Under the pieces are notes generated by a model that did no database searches, was not told the origin of the DNA, and saw only the letters and a list, made by a program, of their open reading frames with translations. Shown here one piece after another: positions 1 through 12,290 of a stretch of 64,000 bases of DNA. Numbering within the stretch: position 1 is the first letter of the stretch; each line of letters starts with the position of its first letter. The position numbers and the translations under genes are program-made. Source of the DNA: an uncultured Hyphomicrobiales bacterium (GTDB lineage: Bacteria > Pseudomonadota > Alphaproteobacteria > Rhizobiales > Xanthobacteraceae); the NCBI GenBank assembly GCA_903839845.1, contig CAIMEA010000031.1:1-64000 (forward strand), in the 5' to 3' direction.

Positions 1-2
1 CC

Positions 3-119
3 GAAGTTGCTCCAGATCGTTCTTGGCAAGCGCCGGAAACTGTCCGATCGAATTTATTTTTCGCTCTGCACGATAAATATCAAGATTTGGCTAAGGCTCC
101 ATTTTCGCCAGCTTTTTAA
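3..119 (+). CDS. 3' end of an upstream ORF cut by the window start (hypothetical protein, C-terminal 38 aa)
   Basis: Frame 3 is open from base 3 to a TAA at 117-119 and reads ...APETVRSNLFFALHDKYQDLAKAPFSPAF*. It ends 12 nt before the next ORF, same strand. Confidence 0.4.
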   Translation, partial: EVAPDRSWQAPETVRSNLFFALHDKYQDLAKAPFSPAF

Positions 120-131
120 TGTTACGCTCAC

Positions 132-863
132 GTGTTTGGCTCGGTAATAGATTTGATCGCACATAATATCGTCGGGTGGGCCGGCGGCCTTTTGTGTATT
201 TGCGTGGTTGTTTTACTTACATACCAAGATTTTTCTTCTAAATTAGACGCAGACGAATACAATAATTTTCTAAATCCGCTTTTCCATTTCAAAAGTTTAA
301 TATGGTTTTTTATCGTTGGTTCGATTGCGACTGCAGTTTACGTTTTTGGATTAAATAGCTCCAGCGTATTTTTTGAAACCATCTCATTCGGACAATCGAA
401 TCCAATTGCACGTGGCTTTTTAAATGCTTTTGTCGTCGTTGCAATTTTAAAAAGTAGTTTCACAACAAGTAAAGAAATCGGTCAGCTAGGTATCGACACG
501 CTCTATTCGTTTATTCAATCTAAATTTGTAAACGCTTGCCGCAGAGATTCCATCCTAGCGCGCAACAGAATTGTGGACGCATATAAAGGAAAGTTTTGTG
601 ACGACGATAGTTTTCCGGATTTTTTACAAAGCGTTGTTGATAGTGAAATTCGCTCTTTGCCCTACAAAGAGCGAAGGAAGAGCGAATTAAAAGAACAATT
701 TTCGGCCGTAATGGCTCTCGTCAGAACCGTTGGCAACGACAAGAACAAGCGCAGCATCATTTATGATCAGCTCTTATCAACTTGCCTGACTTTCTGCTCA
801 TTAACGCACATAAAAAAGTTGCTCGAAGACAGATCGAAAAATTATACCGCAATTGAATCTTAG
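132..863 (+). CDS. hypothetical membrane protein with about 3 N-terminal TM segments, AT-rich
   Basis: 243-aa ORF, GTG start. Hydrophobic segments near the N-terminus followed by a charged soluble C-terminal half. Base composition visibly more AT-rich than the rest of the window. Confidence 0.7.
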   Translation: MFGSVIDLIAHNIVGWAGGLLCICVVVLLTYQDFSSKLDADEYNNFLNPLFHFKSLIWFFIVGSIATAVYVFGLNSSSVFFETISFGQSNPIARGFLNAFVVVAILKSSFTTSKEIGQLGIDTLYSFIQSKFVNACRRDSILARNRIVDAYKGKFCDDDSFPDFLQSVVDSEIRSLPYKERRKSELKEQFSAVMALVRTVGNDKNKRSIIYDQLLSTCLTFCSLTHIKKLLEDRSKNYTAIES

Positions 864-1054
864 ATAAGGGATGACATATGCAGATCGCTTCAAATTTAAC
901 AACTAATTGATAGACCGCTTGTGCGCGGGAGATCTCGGTGTGGAGGTTCGTCCTTGGGACCGATGTTAGCCCACAGTTGCATGATCAGGCAGATAAAATT
1001 CTATCACGCCATCCGCCTTCGCCCTGTTAGGCTACGGGGGACAAGGCACCGGCT

Positions 1055-4009
<2,955 letters not shown>

Positions 4010-4083
4010 TACGGGCTTTCGCGGACCAGAGGGCACGGCAAAATGCCGGCGCGGACCGGCTGTGAAGCAGCAAACGATCTTGG

Positions 4084-4098
4084 GAACGTAGGTAGAAC
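4084..4098. promoter_or_regulatory. putative LexA (SOS) box upstream of uvrA
   Basis: GAAC-GTAGGTA-GAAC, an exact match to the alphaproteobacterial GAAC-N7-GAAC / GTTC-N7-GTTC consensus, 75 nt upstream of the uvrA start. Confidence 0.75.
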
Positions 4099-4258
4099 GA
4101 AACGATTTCGCTAGCCCTGCGTTCGCGCAATTTCGGACAATGGGGATAACCCCTTTGGCGGGCGCCACCGCCGCGGCAGCAAGGGCTTTAGGCGGCCCTC
4201 AACGGAACCTGGGACGCCAGATAAGAGACCGGTGGGGGATTAAGCGTGACGCATGTTC

Positions 4259-5266
4259 TTACCGCTTCGCAATGCCTGCCTTCTCGATTACCTGCGCCCA
4301 TTTGGCGACATCGCTTTTGATGCGATTGCGTAGATCGTCGGGCGCCATGCCGCGTGCGTCCATGCCGGCGGCGCTGGAGAACTTCTGTACCTCGGGCGAG
4401 TTCAGCGCATCCTCCACGGCGCGGTTGAGTGTCGCGACGATATCGGCCGGTGTCCCGGCGGGAACGGCCAGCCCATTCCAGCTTGTCACCTCGTAGCCGG
4501 GCAGACCGCTCTCGATCACGGTCGGTGCGTTCGGCAGGTTGCTGGCGCGCTCGCGTCCGGTGGTGGCGAGCACGGTCATCTGGTCATTGGTGATCGGCGA
4601 CTGGAAACCGATGTAATATTCAAAGGCGATGTCGACATCGCCGCGCAACACGGCGTTGGCGAGGTCCGGTGTCGTCTTGAAGGGAATGATGGTGGCATCA
4701 ATGCCGGCCAGGGTGCGGAAAAGTTCGGCGGAAAGATTCTGCGCGCTGCCGGCATTGATGGTGCCGAAGTTCAGTTTACCGGGATGCGTCTTGGCGGCGG
4801 CGATGACGTCCTTGATGGTCTTGTAGGGCGAACCGGCTTTGGCCGCGATCACCAGCCCATAGGAGGCCGTCGTCGATATCGGCGTGAAATCCGTCTCGAT
4901 ATTGTAAGGCAGCGACTTGAACAGCGCCTTGGCGATGGTGAGGCCGCCGCCGACCATGACCAGCGTATAGCCGTCGGGCGCCGCTTCCTTTGCCCCCTGC
5001 AAGCCAACCACGCCGCCGGCGCCCGGCCGGTTCTCGATGAAGAATTGCTGGCCGAAATGCTGGCTGAGATTCTGCGCTACCATGCGCATGGTGACATCGG
5101 CAATTCCGCCGGGGCCATAAGGTACGATCACGCGCACCGGTTTCGATGGGTAGGCCTCTGCTCGCGCTCCAAACGTCGCCACGCCGAGGGCGAGCGAGAC
5201 GCCGCAGGCCATAAGTATCGCGCGCCGCAACAAATGGCCGGTGGCAAGCGGAATTGATTGCGGCAT
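4259..5266 (-). CDS. tripartite tricarboxylate transporter substrate-binding protein (Bug/TctC family)
   Basis: Signal peptide then YPSKPVRVIVPYGPGGIADVTMRMVAQNLSQHFGQQFFIENRPGAGGVVG. Confidence 0.93.
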   Translation of the reverse strand: MPQSIPLATGHLLRRAILMACGVSLALGVATFGARAEAYPSKPVRVIVPYGPGGIADVTMRMVAQNLSQHFGQQFFIENRPGAGGVVGLQGAKEAAPDGYTLVMVGGGLTIAKALFKSLPYNIETDFTPISTTASYGLVIAAKAGSPYKTIKDVIAAAKTHPGKLNFGTINAGSAQNLSAELFRTLAGIDATIIPFKTTPDLANAVLRGDVDIAFEYYIGFQSPITNDQMTVLATTGRERASNLPNAPTVIESGLPGYEVTSWNGLAVPAGTPADIVATLNRAVEDALNSPEVQKFSSAAGMDARGMAPDDLRNRIKSDVAKWAQVIEKAGIAKR

Positions 5267-5468
5267 GGGATTGTTCCTCTCGGGCGGAGCGCTCGGCACG
5301 AACACTAGGAAGCGGCGGCCTGGCTGACAATATGCTTGCAGTTGCGCATTGCATTTCCTGCTGTCCGGCGCGGCCGCTTTACGGCCACCGCGTGTTGCTC
5401 TAGGCAAGGCGGCTGTTTCCGGAGACGGCCACAGCGTTGCGTTTCACGTTAAAGCCGGATGACCGACC

Positions 5469-6317
5469 ATGACCACGATCGATATCCACCCGCATATCAT
5501 TGCCGGCGACACAACACGCTATCCGCTGGCGCCGCTCGGCGGCCACCAGTCCGACTGGTCGCGCACGCGGCCGGTCTCGGTGGAACAGCTGGTCGCCGCG
5601 ATGGACGAGGCCGGGGTCCAGAAGGCCGCGATCGTCCAGGCCTCAACCTGCTACGGCCATGACAACTCCTATGTCGCCGACGCCGTCGCCACCCACCCGA
5701 AGCGATTCACCGGCGTATTCTCGGTCGATGTGCTGGCGCTGGACGCGGTGGAGCGAATGCGGCACTGGCTCGGCAAGGGTCTCACGGGATTGCGGCTTTT
5801 CACCTTCGGCAGCACGATGTCGGAGCAGGCGAACTGGCTCGACGACCCAAAGTCCTATCCGGCCTGGGCTTGCGCCGGCGAACTCGGTTTGTCGATTTGC
5901 CTGCAGATGTCGGCCGCTGCGATCCCGCAGGCGGCGAGCATGGCCGCGCGTTTTCCAAAGGTACGCATCGTCCTCGATCACGGCGCGCGCCCGGTGCTGG
6001 AAGACGGCCCGCCTTACAACGCCGCCGCCAGCCTGTTCGCGCTCGCGCGCCATCCCAATATCTACATCAAGCTGACGCCGCGCATTTTCGCCGAATGCCG
6101 TCGTGGCAAGGCAACGCCGGACACCTTCTTCGCGCGGCTGGTCGCTGAATTCGGCGCATCGCGGCTGGCTTGGGGATCGAATTATCCGTCCAGCGAAGGC
6201 AAACTGCCCGCGCTTCTGAAGGTGGCGCGCGAATCCGTTGCCAGCCTGCCGCAGGACGACCGCGACTGGATTTTTGCCAAGACCGCGCAGACGCTCTATC
6301 CCGCGCTGGCGGACTAA
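5469..6317 (+). CDS. amidohydrolase family protein (TIM-barrel metal-dependent hydrolase)
   Basis: MTTIDIHPHII...ASTCYGHDNSYVAD...RIVLDHGARP...RLAWGSNYPSSEG. Confidence 0.85.
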   Translation: MTTIDIHPHIIAGDTTRYPLAPLGGHQSDWSRTRPVSVEQLVAAMDEAGVQKAAIVQASTCYGHDNSYVADAVATHPKRFTGVFSVDVLALDAVERMRHWLGKGLTGLRLFTFGSTMSEQANWLDDPKSYPAWACAGELGLSICLQMSAAAIPQAASMAARFPKVRIVLDHGARPVLEDGPPYNAAASLFALARHPNIYIKLTPRIFAECRRGKATPDTFFARLVAEFGASRLAWGSNYPSSEGKLPALLKVARESVASLPQDDRDWIFAKTAQTLYPALAD

Positions 6318-6328
6318 GGAGACTATCG

Positions 6329-7222
6329 ATGACCGCCGCGATAACCAAACTGCATACGCTGCTTGGCAGTTATCCGAATGCGATGGCGCTCAAGAATGGC
6401 GACGTGACGTCTGACATCGTCGCCTTCGACTTCGCCGACGTGAAAGTATCGAACACGGCGTTCAAGCCGCTGGTGCGCGACGCGGCATTCGATGTCGGCG
6501 AACTGGCGATCGTCACATTCTTGCAGGCGAAGGCCTACGGCAAACCCTACGTGCTTATTCCAGCGACCGTGCTCGGCCGCGGCCAGCACCACACCATCGC
6601 TTACAATCCGCAACGCGGCCCGTTGAAGGCGAACGATCTCACGGGCAAGCGGGTCGGCGTGCGCGCCTATACGCAGACGACCGGCGCCTGGGTGCGAGGC
6701 TTCCTCGCCGACGATTACGGCGTCGATATCGCCAGGGTTCACTGGGTGACGTTCGAGGATCCGCATCTGGCCGAATACAAGGATCCGGAATTCGTTTCGC
6801 GTGCGGCGGAAGGCAAGAACCTGACGGAGATGCTGCTCGACGGCGAACTCGATGCCGCCATTGTCGGCGATAAGATGCCCGATCCGCGACTGGCGCCGCT
6901 TATTCCCGATGCCGATTCGGTGGCGCAAAAATGGGCGCAGGCACATGGCGGCGTTCCCATCAATCATATGATGGTGGTCAGGGACTCTATTTCAAAGTCG
7001 CGGCCCGACGTGGTGAAGGAGATTTTCCGCATGCTGCGCGATAGCAGGCGCGCGGTGCCGCTACCTCCGGACAACAGCGTGCTCGACCCGTGGCGTTTCG
7101 GCGTCGAGGCCAACCGCCGCTCGCTCGAGATCATTATCGACTACAGCTTTCGCCAAAAGCTGATCCCGCGAAAATTCTCGGTCGATGAGCTGTTCGACGA
7201 CTGCACCCGCGCGCTGATTTAA
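6329..7222 (+). CDS. ABC transporter substrate-binding-like / 4,5-dihydroxyphthalate decarboxylase-like protein
   Basis: LTGKRVGVRAYTQTTGAWVRGFLADDYGVDIARVHWVTFEDPHLAEY...LDGELDAAIVGDKMPDPRLAPLIP. ATG preceded by AAGGAG. Confidence 0.75.
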   Translation: MTAAITKLHTLLGSYPNAMALKNGDVTSDIVAFDFADVKVSNTAFKPLVRDAAFDVGELAIVTFLQAKAYGKPYVLIPATVLGRGQHHTIAYNPQRGPLKANDLTGKRVGVRAYTQTTGAWVRGFLADDYGVDIARVHWVTFEDPHLAEYKDPEFVSRAAEGKNLTEMLLDGELDAAIVGDKMPDPRLAPLIPDADSVAQKWAQAHGGVPINHMMVVRDSISKSRPDVVKEIFRMLRDSRRAVPLPPDNSVLDPWRFGVEANRRSLEIIIDYSFRQKLIPRKFSVDELFDDCTRALI

Positions 7223-7551
7223 AAAGCGGCTTGCGGCCGCGCCCCCTACCGGGACCTGCCGCGATGCGGCAAAAGCCGGATAGGCGGGGTTGGCGCTCGC
7301 GAAAGCCGCGCAATCTTTGGCCGGGCGGCGATATTGCCAGTGGAGGCTGCGCCGCACTGTCCGCCGGCCTCTGGGTCGTTCGGGCCACGCCATAAGAAGA
7401 CGGGCGATTTTGTGCCGGGGGCCATTTCCTCCGCCGGTGTTCGGGCCTAGACTTTTGCCCAAAGCGTCGGTCAACGACGCAGCCGCGCAACGTGACGATG
7501 CGGCAACGCGACAATGCGGCAAAGCCGTTCAACGCGCAGGGAGCGACAGGC

Positions 7552-8019
7552 ATGACCCAGAAATTCAATCTCACGATCGACGGCAAGAGTCATACGGTCG
7601 ATGCCGACCCGGACATGCCGCTCTTGTACGCCTTGCGCGACGATGTCGGATTGAACAATCCGCATTTCGGCTGCGGTCTGGCGCAATGCGGCGCCTGCAC
7701 CGTGCAACTGGATGGCCAGGCGATCCGCTCCTGCGTCACGCCGTTGTCGGCGGTCGGTAACGGCAAGATTACCACTTTGGCCGGCCTCGGCACGCCGGAA
7801 AAACCGCACCCGATTCAAGCGGCCTATGTCGAGGAGCAGGTGCCGCAATGCGGCTACTGCATCAATGGCTGGATCATGACTGCCGCCGCTTTCCTGGCGA
7901 CCAAGAAGAATCCGAGCGAAGCCGAAATCAAGGATGCGCTCTCGGGACTCAAGTGCCGCTGCGGCACGCACATCAGTATTCTCAAAGCGGTCAAGCGCGC
8001 CGCGACGATGATGGGTTGA
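7552..8019 (+). CDS. (2Fe-2S)-binding small subunit of a xanthine dehydrogenase family Mo-hydroxylase (IorA-like)
   Basis: Both 2Fe-2S clusters visible: GCGLAQCGACTVQLDG and QCGYCINGWIMTA...KCRCGTHISILKAVKRAA. Confidence 0.93.
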   Translation: MTQKFNLTIDGKSHTVDADPDMPLLYALRDDVGLNNPHFGCGLAQCGACTVQLDGQAIRSCVTPLSAVGNGKITTLAGLGTPEKPHPIQAAYVEEQVPQCGYCINGWIMTAAAFLATKKNPSEAEIKDALSGLKCRCGTHISILKAVKRAATMMG

Positions 8020-8020
8020 G

Positions 8021-10315
8021 GTGAGCATCATGACAAAATTTGAAAAGACCTCATCCTTCTCGCGCCGTTCGGTTCTGCTCGGTGGCGGCGCGCTGGTCGT
8101 CTCCGTTGGTGCCGCGGTCTCGCTGGACACTGTGCTGAGCATTGGCAACGCCTATGCGCAAGGAGCCAAGCCGCCGCTGACGCCCGATCAATTGTCGTCC
8201 TACATCGCGGTCAATGCCGACGGCACCGTCTCGGCTTTTTTCGGCAAGATGGACATGGGCCACGGCCTGCATGTCGCCATCGGCCAGATCGTCGCGGAAG
8301 AACTCGACGTTCCGTTCAAGGCGGTCAAGGTCATCATGGCCGACACGGCTTACACGGTGAACCAGGGCGGCGCCTCGGGCTCCACCGGCATCCAGCTCGG
8401 CGGCAAGCAGATGCGCATGGCGGCGGCGGAAGCGCGCCGCGTGCTGGTCGAGATGGCGGCGGGGCTGCTGTCGGTGCCGATCGACAAGCTTGCGGTCGCC
8501 GATGGCGTGGTCAGCGCGACCGACGATAAGGCCAAGCGTATCTCCTACAAGGAGATGATCGGCGGCAAATATTTCAACGTCACGCTCGACTGGAACAAGC
8601 AGATGGGCAATGCGCTCTATGCCCCCGGCAAGGCGCAGCCGAAGAAGCCGAGCGAGTACAAAATCGTCGGCCAGCCGATCAAGCGCGAGGACGTGGCGCC
8701 CAAGGTGTTTGCTATCGAGGACTTCGTCACCGACGTGAAGGTGCCGGGCATGGTGCATGGCCGCATGATCCATCCCGCCATTGCCGGTGCGGTGCCGGTG
8801 AAGGTCGACGAAAGCTCGATCAGGCAATATCCCGGGGCCAGGGTGGTCTGGGACAAGGGCTTCCTCGGCGTCGTCGCCGACAAGGAATGGGACGCCATCC
8901 AGGCCGCGGAAAAGCTCAAGGTCGAGTGGTCGCAGGTGGAGGCGCCGTTCCCCGATCAGGCCAAACTTTACGATCACATCCGCAAGGCGCCGGTGCGCAA
9001 GGCGGAAGTGGAAAAACAGAACGGCAATGTCGACGAGGCCTTCAAGACAGCCGCCAAGGTGATCGAGGCTGACTACGAATGGCCGTTCCAGTCGCATGCG
9101 AGCATGGGTCCGGCCTGCGCGCTGGTCGAGATCAAGGATGGCAACGTCACCTGCTGGAGCGGCACGCAAAAATCACATTTCGTGCAGCAAGGCGTGGCGG
9201 CGACGCTTGGCGTGCCGGTGGCGAATGTCCGCGTCATCCACAAGGCCGGCCCCGGCTCCTACGGCCGCAACGACGCCGACGATTGCGCCAGCGATGCCGC
9301 GGTGCTGGCCAAAGCGGTCGGCAAACCGGTGCGCCTGCAATATATGCGCGACCAGGGCACCGGCTGGGATCCCAAGGGTCCGGCCTCCACGCACAAAGCG
9401 CGCATCGCGCTCGATGCCAGCGGCAAGGTCACGGCCTACGAGTTCACCAGCAAGGCGTTCTCGCGCGTCGATGTCGATACCAATGGCAGCAAGCCCTTCG
9501 ATACATTGGCCGGCCAGGCGCAGGGCGTCGCGCTGAAATCGGGCGACGGCTTCGGCGTGCCGGCGGAATCCTACGCCTTCGACAACAAGCGGATGGGATG
9601 GGAGACGATCCCGCCGCTGCTCGAGCGCTCATCGCCATTGCGCACGTCGCATTTGCGCGATCCGGTCGGACCGCAAATCCATTTCGCCAGCGAGTCCTTC
9701 ATGGACGAAGTGGCGGCGGCGGTCGGCGCCGATCCGATCGAGTTCCGTCTGCGTTACGTCAAGGAAGCGCGCGACGTCGCGGTCATCAAGGCCGCGGCGG
9801 AGAAATCGGGCTGGGTCACGCGCACGTCGCCGCGCAAGGACCAGACCGGCAACAAGGTGTCGGGCCGCGGCATCGCCTATTCGCAACGCAACGGCACGCG
9901 CGTCGCCATTGTCGCGGAAGTCGACATCGACCGCTCGACGGGCAAGATCTTCGCGCGCAAGTTCACCGTCGCGCATGACTGCGGGCAGATCATCAATCCC
10001 GATGGGCTGGTGAAATGCATCGAGGGCAACATCGTACAGGGCGTGTCGCGCACGCTCTGGGAAGAAGTGACCTTCGACCGCAAGGCGGTCACCAGCGTCG
10101 ACTGGATCAGCTATCCGATCCTCGACATCACCGAGACGCCGGGCGAGGTGAATGTCGTGCTGATCGATCATCCGGACATTCCGCCGTCGGGCGCCGGCGA
10201 GCCGTCGATCCGTCCGGTGGCGGCGGCGATCGCCAATGCCATTTACGATGCGACCGGCGTGCGCATCCGGCGCGTGCCGTTCTCGCCGGAGCGGGTGAAA
10301 GCCGCGCTGTCGTAA
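8021..10315 (+). CDS. xanthine dehydrogenase family molybdopterin-binding large subunit (IorB-like), Tat-type signal
   Basis: Twin-Arg leader FSRRSVLLGGGALVVS. GGASGSTGIQLGGKQMRMAAAEARRVL, GPGSYGRNDADDCASDAAVLAKAVGKPVRLQYMRDQGTGWDPKGPAS, GAGEPSIRPVAAAIANAI. Confidence 0.93.
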   Translation: MSIMTKFEKTSSFSRRSVLLGGGALVVSVGAAVSLDTVLSIGNAYAQGAKPPLTPDQLSSYIAVNADGTVSAFFGKMDMGHGLHVAIGQIVAEELDVPFKAVKVIMADTAYTVNQGGASGSTGIQLGGKQMRMAAAEARRVLVEMAAGLLSVPIDKLAVADGVVSATDDKAKRISYKEMIGGKYFNVTLDWNKQMGNALYAPGKAQPKKPSEYKIVGQPIKREDVAPKVFAIEDFVTDVKVPGMVHGRMIHPAIAGAVPVKVDESSIRQYPGARVVWDKGFLGVVADKEWDAIQAAEKLKVEWSQVEAPFPDQAKLYDHIRKAPVRKAEVEKQNGNVDEAFKTAAKVIEADYEWPFQSHASMGPACALVEIKDGNVTCWSGTQKSHFVQQGVAATLGVPVANVRVIHKAGPGSYGRNDADDCASDAAVLAKAVGKPVRLQYMRDQGTGWDPKGPASTHKARIALDASGKVTAYEFTSKAFSRVDVDTNGSKPFDTLAGQAQGVALKSGDGFGVPAESYAFDNKRMGWETIPPLLERSSPLRTSHLRDPVGPQIHFASESFMDEVAAAVGADPIEFRLRYVKEARDVAVIKAAAEKSGWVTRTSPRKDQTGNKVSGRGIAYSQRNGTRVAIVAEVDIDRSTGKIFARKFTVAHDCGQIINPDGLVKCIEGNIVQGVSRTLWEEVTFDRKAVTSVDWISYPILDITETPGEVNVVLIDHPDIPPSGAGEPSIRPVAAAIANAIYDATGVRIRRVPFSPERVKAALS

Positions 10316-10320
10316 AAAGC

Positions 10321-10347
10321 AAAGGGCCGGCGCGAGGCCGGCCCTTT
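10321..10347. terminator. bidirectional intrinsic terminator between the Mo-hydroxylase and the convergent OMP gene
   Basis: AAAGGGCCGGC-gcgag-GCCGGCCCTTT perfect 11-bp stem between convergent genes. Confidence 0.8.
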
Positions 10348-10374
10348 GTCGCTCATGAAAAGGTGCGCGGCCGA

Positions 10375-11046
10375 TCAGAACCGGTAGTTCAGGCCGGTGC
10401 GGACGACGTTGTCCTTGAACTTGACGTCGGTGTCGATGCCGCAGGTGGCGGCCGAACAGGTCGTGCGGCCCAGGTCGACATAGAGATACTCGGCCTTGAT
10501 CGACCAGGCGCCGGTGACCGCGTATTCGACGCCGCCGCCCAGCGTCCAGCCGAATTTGCCTTTGGTCTGGCTGAGGCCGTTGTTCGGTGACATCTTGACG
10601 CCGCCGAGCGCCGCGCCGCCGGTGATGTAAGGCAGCCAGCGATCCGCCGCGAAACCGAGGCGGCCGCGACCGGTCGCTAGGTAGGTGTTGCGGGTTTCGC
10701 AGCCCGGAGCGGCGCAGACGCCGATGCCGGCCGTATCGGTGCCCTTGGCCCACGAATAGTCGAGATCGGCTTCCAGGCCCCAGACCAGGCCGCCGGTTTG
10801 GACGTTGTAGCCCAAAGTGCCGCCGAGCAGGCCGCCTCTGGGTTTCGGACTGCCGGCGGTGACCGCGCTGGACCAATCCGAAGTGCCCCAGCCGTAGCCG
10901 CCGTTGATACCGACATAGACCCCGCCCCAGGTAAACACAGGAGCCGTATAGATCGGGGCCTTGCGCGGCAGGTCTGCGGCGGACGATGGCGTCGCCATCG
11001 CCAGAGCCAGCAAGCCTGCCAGTACAAATTGAATAATACGCGCCAT
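10375..11046 (-). CDS. outer membrane beta-barrel protein (Omp25/Omp31-like)
   Basis: Signal peptide, then ADLPRKAPIYTAPVFTWGGVYVGINGGYGWG, ending NVVRTGLNYRF with terminal aromatic. Confidence 0.92.
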   Translation of the reverse strand: MARIIQFVLAGLLALAMATPSSAADLPRKAPIYTAPVFTWGGVYVGINGGYGWGTSDWSSAVTAGSPKPRGGLLGGTLGYNVQTGGLVWGLEADLDYSWAKGTDTAGIGVCAAPGCETRNTYLATGRGRLGFAADRWLPYITGGAALGGVKMSPNNGLSQTKGKFGWTLGGGVEYAVTGAWSIKAEYLYVDLGRTTCSAATCGIDTDVKFKDNVVRTGLNYRF

Positions 11047-11208
11047 GAAGTACCTCCTGGTGTTTGGCCAAACGCAGGACAGAACTCAACGCGATGTACT
11101 GAAGCTTCTTCCTATAGAACTTGCCCCGCGATTCGAGTGTTGTTTTGGAGCAACAGAAAACGCGAATTTACCGTAGAAAACAGTTGCAAGCTGCAACGAC
11201 GCTGGCTA

Positions 11209-11223
11209 GAACAAATAATGAAC
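11209..11223. promoter_or_regulatory. putative LexA (SOS) box upstream of ssb
   Basis: GAAC-AAATAAT-GAAC, an exact GAAC-N7-GAAC match, 198 nt upstream of the ssb ATG. Confidence 0.6.
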
Positions 11224-11421
11224 GCGAGCGGTCGGCACTGGGCGGAAGCGTTGTGGATTAAAGCAGTGCGGGCCCGCCGCGCCCTTTGTCGCCGCTCGGA
11301 CGGGGACTAGGGTGGACGGTCATTCAAGCAGGGACAGTGCGCGGCAGCGTCCCTCAACCGGCGAGCGGCGGCGGCTTTTTCAAAAAGCCGGCAGCGCCGT
11401 TATCGTCACGCGGAGAGCATC

Positions 11422-11925
11422 ATGGCGGGTAGCGTCAACAAAGTTATCCTGGTCGGCAATCTCGGCAAGGACCCGGAAATCCGCCGCACCCAGGACGGCA
11501 GGCCGATCGCCAATCTCAGTGTCGCCACCTCGGAAACCTGGCGCGACAAGAACACCGGCGAGCGCAAGGAAAAGACCGAGTGGCACCGCGTCGTCGTGTT
11601 CAACGAAGGCCTGTGCAAGGTGATCGAGCAATATCTCAAGAAGGGCGCCAAGGTTTATCTTGAGGGCGCACTGCAGACACGCAAGTGGACCGACAAAGAC
11701 GGCCACGACAAATACTCGACCGAAGTGGTGTTGCAGGGCTTCAATTCGACGCTGACCATGCTCGACGGCCGTGGTGGCGGCGGTTCGGGCGCCGGTGCGC
11801 CGGACAGCGGCGACGATTTCGGCTCCAGCGGTCCCAGTGGCGGCGGCGACCGCGCGCCGGCGCGCAAACCGGCGATGGCGAGCGCCGGAAAACGCGACGA
11901 CATGGACGACGAAATTCCGTTCTGA
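11422..11925 (+). CDS. ssb: single-stranded DNA-binding protein
   Basis: [40 protein letters not shown]..., Gly-rich linker, acidic tip DDMDDEIPF. Confidence 0.98.
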   Translation: MAGSVNKVILVGNLGKDPEIRRTQDGRPIANLSVATSETWRDKNTGERKEKTEWHRVVVFNEGLCKVIEQYLKKGAKVYLEGALQTRKWTDKDGHDKYSTEVVLQGFNSTLTMLDGRGGGGSGAGAPDSGDDFGSSGPSGGGDRAPARKPAMASAGKRDDMDDEIPF

Positions 11926-12290
11926 GCCCATTGAACGCGCTGGAACGTCTCGTGCGCCACGACTTGCCGGGCGCGGTAGCCGCGTGTTCAGTTGCCGGGG
12001 CGTCGGCGTATTCTCACGTTACCGAGACGTAAATTTTTTCGATGCCGCGGCGAATGTCGCGAAATTTCAAGGCCACAGGCCGCCGCCTACGACTTTATAT
12101 CCATAGGCATTGGCGCGTGCGCTCGCCTACCGTTCACGCGGACGTTGCGCCTTGCGCAGCGGTCCGACACGAGGGGGCGCATTCTACAAAAGTGGAATCC
12201 GGTTTTGTGTCCGACTGCGCTCCTGACTTGTTGCTTGTTGCCTGACGAAAAATTTTTTACGGCGAAAACAAAAACTCCAGGGAGAACGCC

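Noticed and set aside
9629-11089. 486-aa minus-strand ORF spanning the Mo-hydroxylase 3' end and the OMP gene
   Set aside because: It crosses a terminator hairpin and is antisense/out-of-frame to two well supported genes.
11372-11390. CGGCTTTTTCAAAAAGCCG palindrome upstream of ssb as a riboswitch or attenuator
   Set aside because: The hairpin would need an A/T-only stem with a one-base centre; no aptamer-like structure or leader peptide is visible. Probably a chance or weak terminator sequence.
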